This document shows positions 52,476 to 54,104 of a stretch of 54,104 bases of DNA, in pieces. Within the stretch, counting starts at the first letter, position 1, and each line of letters begins with the position of its first letter. The DNA comes from Selenomonadales bacterium. Lineage in GTDB: Bacteria > Bacillota > Negativicutes > Sporomusales > UBA7701. The translations under genes and the position numbers were made by a program. The stretch is from the NCBI GenBank assembly GCA_018434945.1, contig JAHDOI010000070.1, positions 1 to 54,104 of the forward strand. Reading direction: 5' to 3'. The notes beneath the pieces were generated by a model that was not told where the DNA came from, searched no databases, and saw only the letters and a program-made list of their open reading frames with translations.

Positions 52476-52901
52476 CTATGACAGGATGCGCGTAATCACC
52501 GGCTGCATATTTTTGTTCGAGCTGGCACTCTTATCGAAATACCTTATATACAACACCGCTGCGGCGAAACCCGCGGCGGCGCCGGCCACCTGGAACCAGA
52601 GAGCGTCCTGGGCCAGCCTCTCGGCGGCATAGCCGCCGGCCATCGCCCCCAGGGCCATGGCGATCAACGGCAGTATATAAACGATGAAAGCCGATTTCAG
52701 AAAGCCGACTTCTTTTACCTCCAGCATCACCAGTTGGCCTGGCTTTGCTCCCAGCGGATTGCGGGCGTCGAGTACGATTGCCGAGTTGCCGGGGCAAGCG
52801 CCGCAGTTTTCACAGTCGTTGTGCCGGCTGGTCCTCACCCTGGCCATTTCGCCTTCGGCGCTGATGACGATCCCCTCTTGCTGCATGCTCATGTTCGTCA
52901 C
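52476..52901 (-). CDS. RseC/MucC-like membrane protein
   Basis: A 141-residue protein. The N-terminal cytoplasmic part has the cysteine motif CENCGACPG, then two membrane helices (~68-90 and ~98-118). This is the SoxR-reducing system RseC family. RseC proteins commonly accompany Rnf genes, where they may help assemble or link the complex to redox regulators. The start is GTG 52901 (AAGGA five bases upstream) or ATG 52892. It is 27 bases before rnfC and probably the first gene of the operon. Confidence 0.85.
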   Translation of the reverse strand: MTNMSMQQEGIVISAEGEMARVRTSRHNDCENCGACPGNSAIVLDARNPLGAKPGQLVMLEVKEVGFLKSAFIVYILPLIAMALGAMAGGYAAERLAQDALWFQVAGAAAGFAAAVLYIRYFDKSASSNKNMQPVITRILS

Positions 52902-53241
52902 CTATATCCTTCCGGTCTAATGGTCATACCAGGAAACTGCATTTGTTACTTTGTTGTTTGCGAGAGATTAACCCCGGACCAATATATTCTCTTTTTCCCG
53001 GAAAATACCTGCCACGGGCCCACGATACCTTACGCCTCTTTCCTTATTGACCGACTATTCATTGTCTTCATCTTTTTCAATAATAGCAAATTATCGTCTT
53101 CTCTGCCACCCATTTGTGGCGAAAAGAAAAAATCCCAGCCTGAGCCGCCGGGAACTGTCGGTTTGCTTCTATAATAGATTGCCGCCGTCTGTTTTATAAC
53201 TGTTTGGAAACTATGTGTCACCGCTGCTTTTCTTTATATAG
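52902..53241. other. Intergenic region upstream of the Rnf operon
   Basis: No gene is supported here. It must hold the Rnf promoter, but I see no clear -35/-10 pair on the minus strand. The right part holds the terminator at 53121-53152 of the next gene. Confidence 0.5.
53121..53152 (-). terminator. Terminator of the two-helix membrane protein gene
   Basis: CCCGGC pairs with GCTGGG, then ATTTTTTCTTTTC follows on the minus strand. It lies about 90 bases beyond the stop codon. Confidence 0.6.
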
Positions 53242-53787
53242 TTACTTTTCCCTGGCGACCTTCTGGGCGAAAACGTCTTCCTCGGTCACTTTCACTTTGG
53301 AGGGCATTTTCTCGTGGAGCAATTCGAGCATCACGTCGCTGGGCTTGAAGAAGATGCGCCTGTTCTCGGTCTTGCCCCTGCGCCCCTGCGCCTCGTAGGC
53401 GATGACCCAGACCGGCCGGCCGTCGAGGGCCGAATGCAGCCGGTAGGTATGGCGGAATTTGATGATACTCATCAGTTTCGGCTCGTAGTAATATATGCCG
53501 TCGATGTCGCGGTACGGGATCTCGAAGGTCTTCGTGCCGCCGAACACGCCGGTCTTAGTTATCGTGAGCGATTTCTTGCCCGCCTCATAGGTGAATTTGC
53601 TCGCAGCCCGGGAAATCACCCAACCGGCGATGAGGATGGGGGTGAACAGCCGGTAAGGGTCTACAGTATGGCGCGTCGCCCAGAAGTAGGCGGACAGGGC
53701 GGCCATCCCGAGCAGGAAGGCGAGGGTCACCCCGATGACGATGCGGTTTTTGCGGTGAATCTGCGAGTGTTCGGTCAGTTTTTCCAT
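53242..53787 (-). CDS. Two-helix membrane protein with PH-like domain
   Basis: A 181-residue protein. Two membrane helices (~18-36, VIGVTLAFLLGMAALSAYF; ~46-60) form a hairpin, and the remaining ~115 residues look like a bacterial PH-type beta domain (TKTGVFGGTKTFEIPYRDIDGIYYYE in outline) with a helical end. No enzyme motif is visible and I do not recognise a named family. A clear promoter at 53817-53844 and AGGAGG before ATG 53787 support expression. It is a single-gene unit. Confidence 0.65.
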   Translation of the reverse strand: MEKLTEHSQIHRKNRIVIGVTLAFLLGMAALSAYFWATRHTVDPYRLFTPILIAGWVISRAASKFTYEAGKKSLTITKTGVFGGTKTFEIPYRDIDGIYYYEPKLMSIIKFRHTYRLHSALDGRPVWVIAYEAQGRRGKTENRRIFFKPSDVMLELLHEKMPSKVKVTEEDVFAQKVAREK

Positions 53788-53816
53788 ACATCCTCCTGGG
53801 CTTAGCGGGTGCTAAT

Positions 53817-53844
53817 ATTATACCACATCGGCGGCATAGGGCAA
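53817..53844 (-). promoter_or_regulatory. Promoter of the two-helix membrane protein gene
   Basis: TTGCCC, 16 bases, TATAAT on the minus strand, about 30 bases before the start. It begins directly after the terminator of the upstream gene. Confidence 0.65.
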
Positions 53845-53845
53845 G

Positions 53846-53874
53846 AAAAACCGGCGGCCGCGCGGCCGCCGGTT
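53846..53874 (-). terminator. Terminator of the permease gene at the right edge
   Basis: AACCGGCGGCCGC and its complement form a 12-13 bp stem followed on the minus strand by TTTTTCTTGCC. It starts 14 bases after the stop codon. Confidence 0.85.
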
Positions 53875-53887
53875 TGACTTTCGACTC

Positions 53888-54104
53888 TTACAGGCCGAGG
53901 ATGCCGAAGAACAGCCAGCAAGCGAACGCGCCGACCACCGACATGGAGAGGCCCCAGATCAGCAGGTTGCGGAACAGCTTGGCTTTGTCCTCGTGGTCGC
54001 CCGCGCAGGCGATGCAGAGGGCGCCGAGGGTGGAAAGCGGCGAGCTGTCGACAAGGTGGGCGCCGACGTTGATCGAGGAGATGAGGGCGACCGGGTCGCC
54101 GCCG
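53888..54104 (-). CDS. C-terminus of a carboxylate-type permease (partial)
   Basis: The last 71 residues of a membrane protein whose start lies outside the window. The visible part begins GGDPVALISSINVGAHLVD, includes DSSPLSTLGALCIACAGDHE, and ends with a membrane helix (MSVVGAFACWLFFGILGL) and TAA. The SPLSTLGAL loop is characteristic of SLC13/MatC/DcuC-type transporters for dicarboxylates, where it contributes to substrate and sodium binding. The exact family cannot be fixed from this fragment. Confidence 0.6.
   Translation of the reverse strand, partial: GGDPVALISSINVGAHLVDSSPLSTLGALCIACAGDHEDKAKLFRNLLIWGLSMSVVGAFACWLFFGILGL

Overview
The window looks like a chromosome segment of an anaerobic, spore-forming Bacillota. 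A Negativicutes/Sporomusaceae-type organism is my best guess, from gene content and order only. Signs are the SpoIVFA/SpoIVFB pair, a Spo0B-like remnant next to obg, L27 with a cleavable N-terminal extension beside its protease Prp, a complete Rnf complex, and the order maf-radC-mreBCD-mrdA-minCDE-rodA. Most of the window is GC-rich and coded on the minus strand with short gaps and 1-4 bp overlaps. The first ~6.6 kb is visibly poorer in GC and has a different character.

Positions 1-6660 look like the int-proximal end of an integrated element at the 3' end of tRNA-Ala(GGC). A tyrosine recombinase reads toward the tRNA and is preceded by an XRE/S24-like repressor. Further left are an excisionase-like HTH protein, a ribbon-helix-helix coiled-coil protein with a phased palindromic operator, an orphan gene with a good promoter, about 1 kb of hairpin-rich non-coding DNA, and a divergent pair of XRE regulators. 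Those two regulators share a palindrome that carries both -35 boxes. The other end of the element is not visible.

Positions 6668-25115 are housekeeping genes read right to left. They run from the ribosomal block rplU-prp-rpmA, through a Spo0B-like gene, obg, yhbY, proB and proA, to nadD, yqeK, an LCP gene and rsfS. This order is interrupted by a MacAB-type exporter, a periplasmic-sensor GGDEF-EAL protein and an RRM protein. A CvfB-like S1 protein and a superoxide dismutase end the run.

Positions 25112-34493 hold RNase G, the DUF2344/radical-SAM pair, SpoIVFB/SpoIVFA, a cysteine-rich protein, RodA and MinCDE. A molybdopterin oxidoreductase on the plus strand (35017-37020) and a KTSC protein separate min from mrdA-mreDCB-radC-maf, so the cell-shape and division functions are clustered. 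A DUF4321 protein, a Gx transporter and a NusG-II protein follow.

Positions 44209-46767 are plus-strand accessory genes: an SGNH hydrolase and a NodIJ-like ABC exporter. A cysteine-rich repeat protein follows on the minus strand. Positions 47377-52901 hold the Rnf operon (rseC-like, then rnfC, D, G, E, A, B), a membrane complex coupling ferredoxin oxidation to NAD reduction and ion pumping. The window ends with a two-helix membrane protein and the C-terminus of a carboxylate-type permease.

The points most worth a second look are the RHH coiled-coil protein with its four phased boxes, the back-to-back -35 palindrome, the 48-bp repeat tail of YhbY running out of frame into proB, the 72-residue Spo0B-like protein, the CxPR-repeat protein between two copies of one hairpin, an unlisted 47-residue membrane peptide, and a structured intergenic region at 11.05-11.2 kb.
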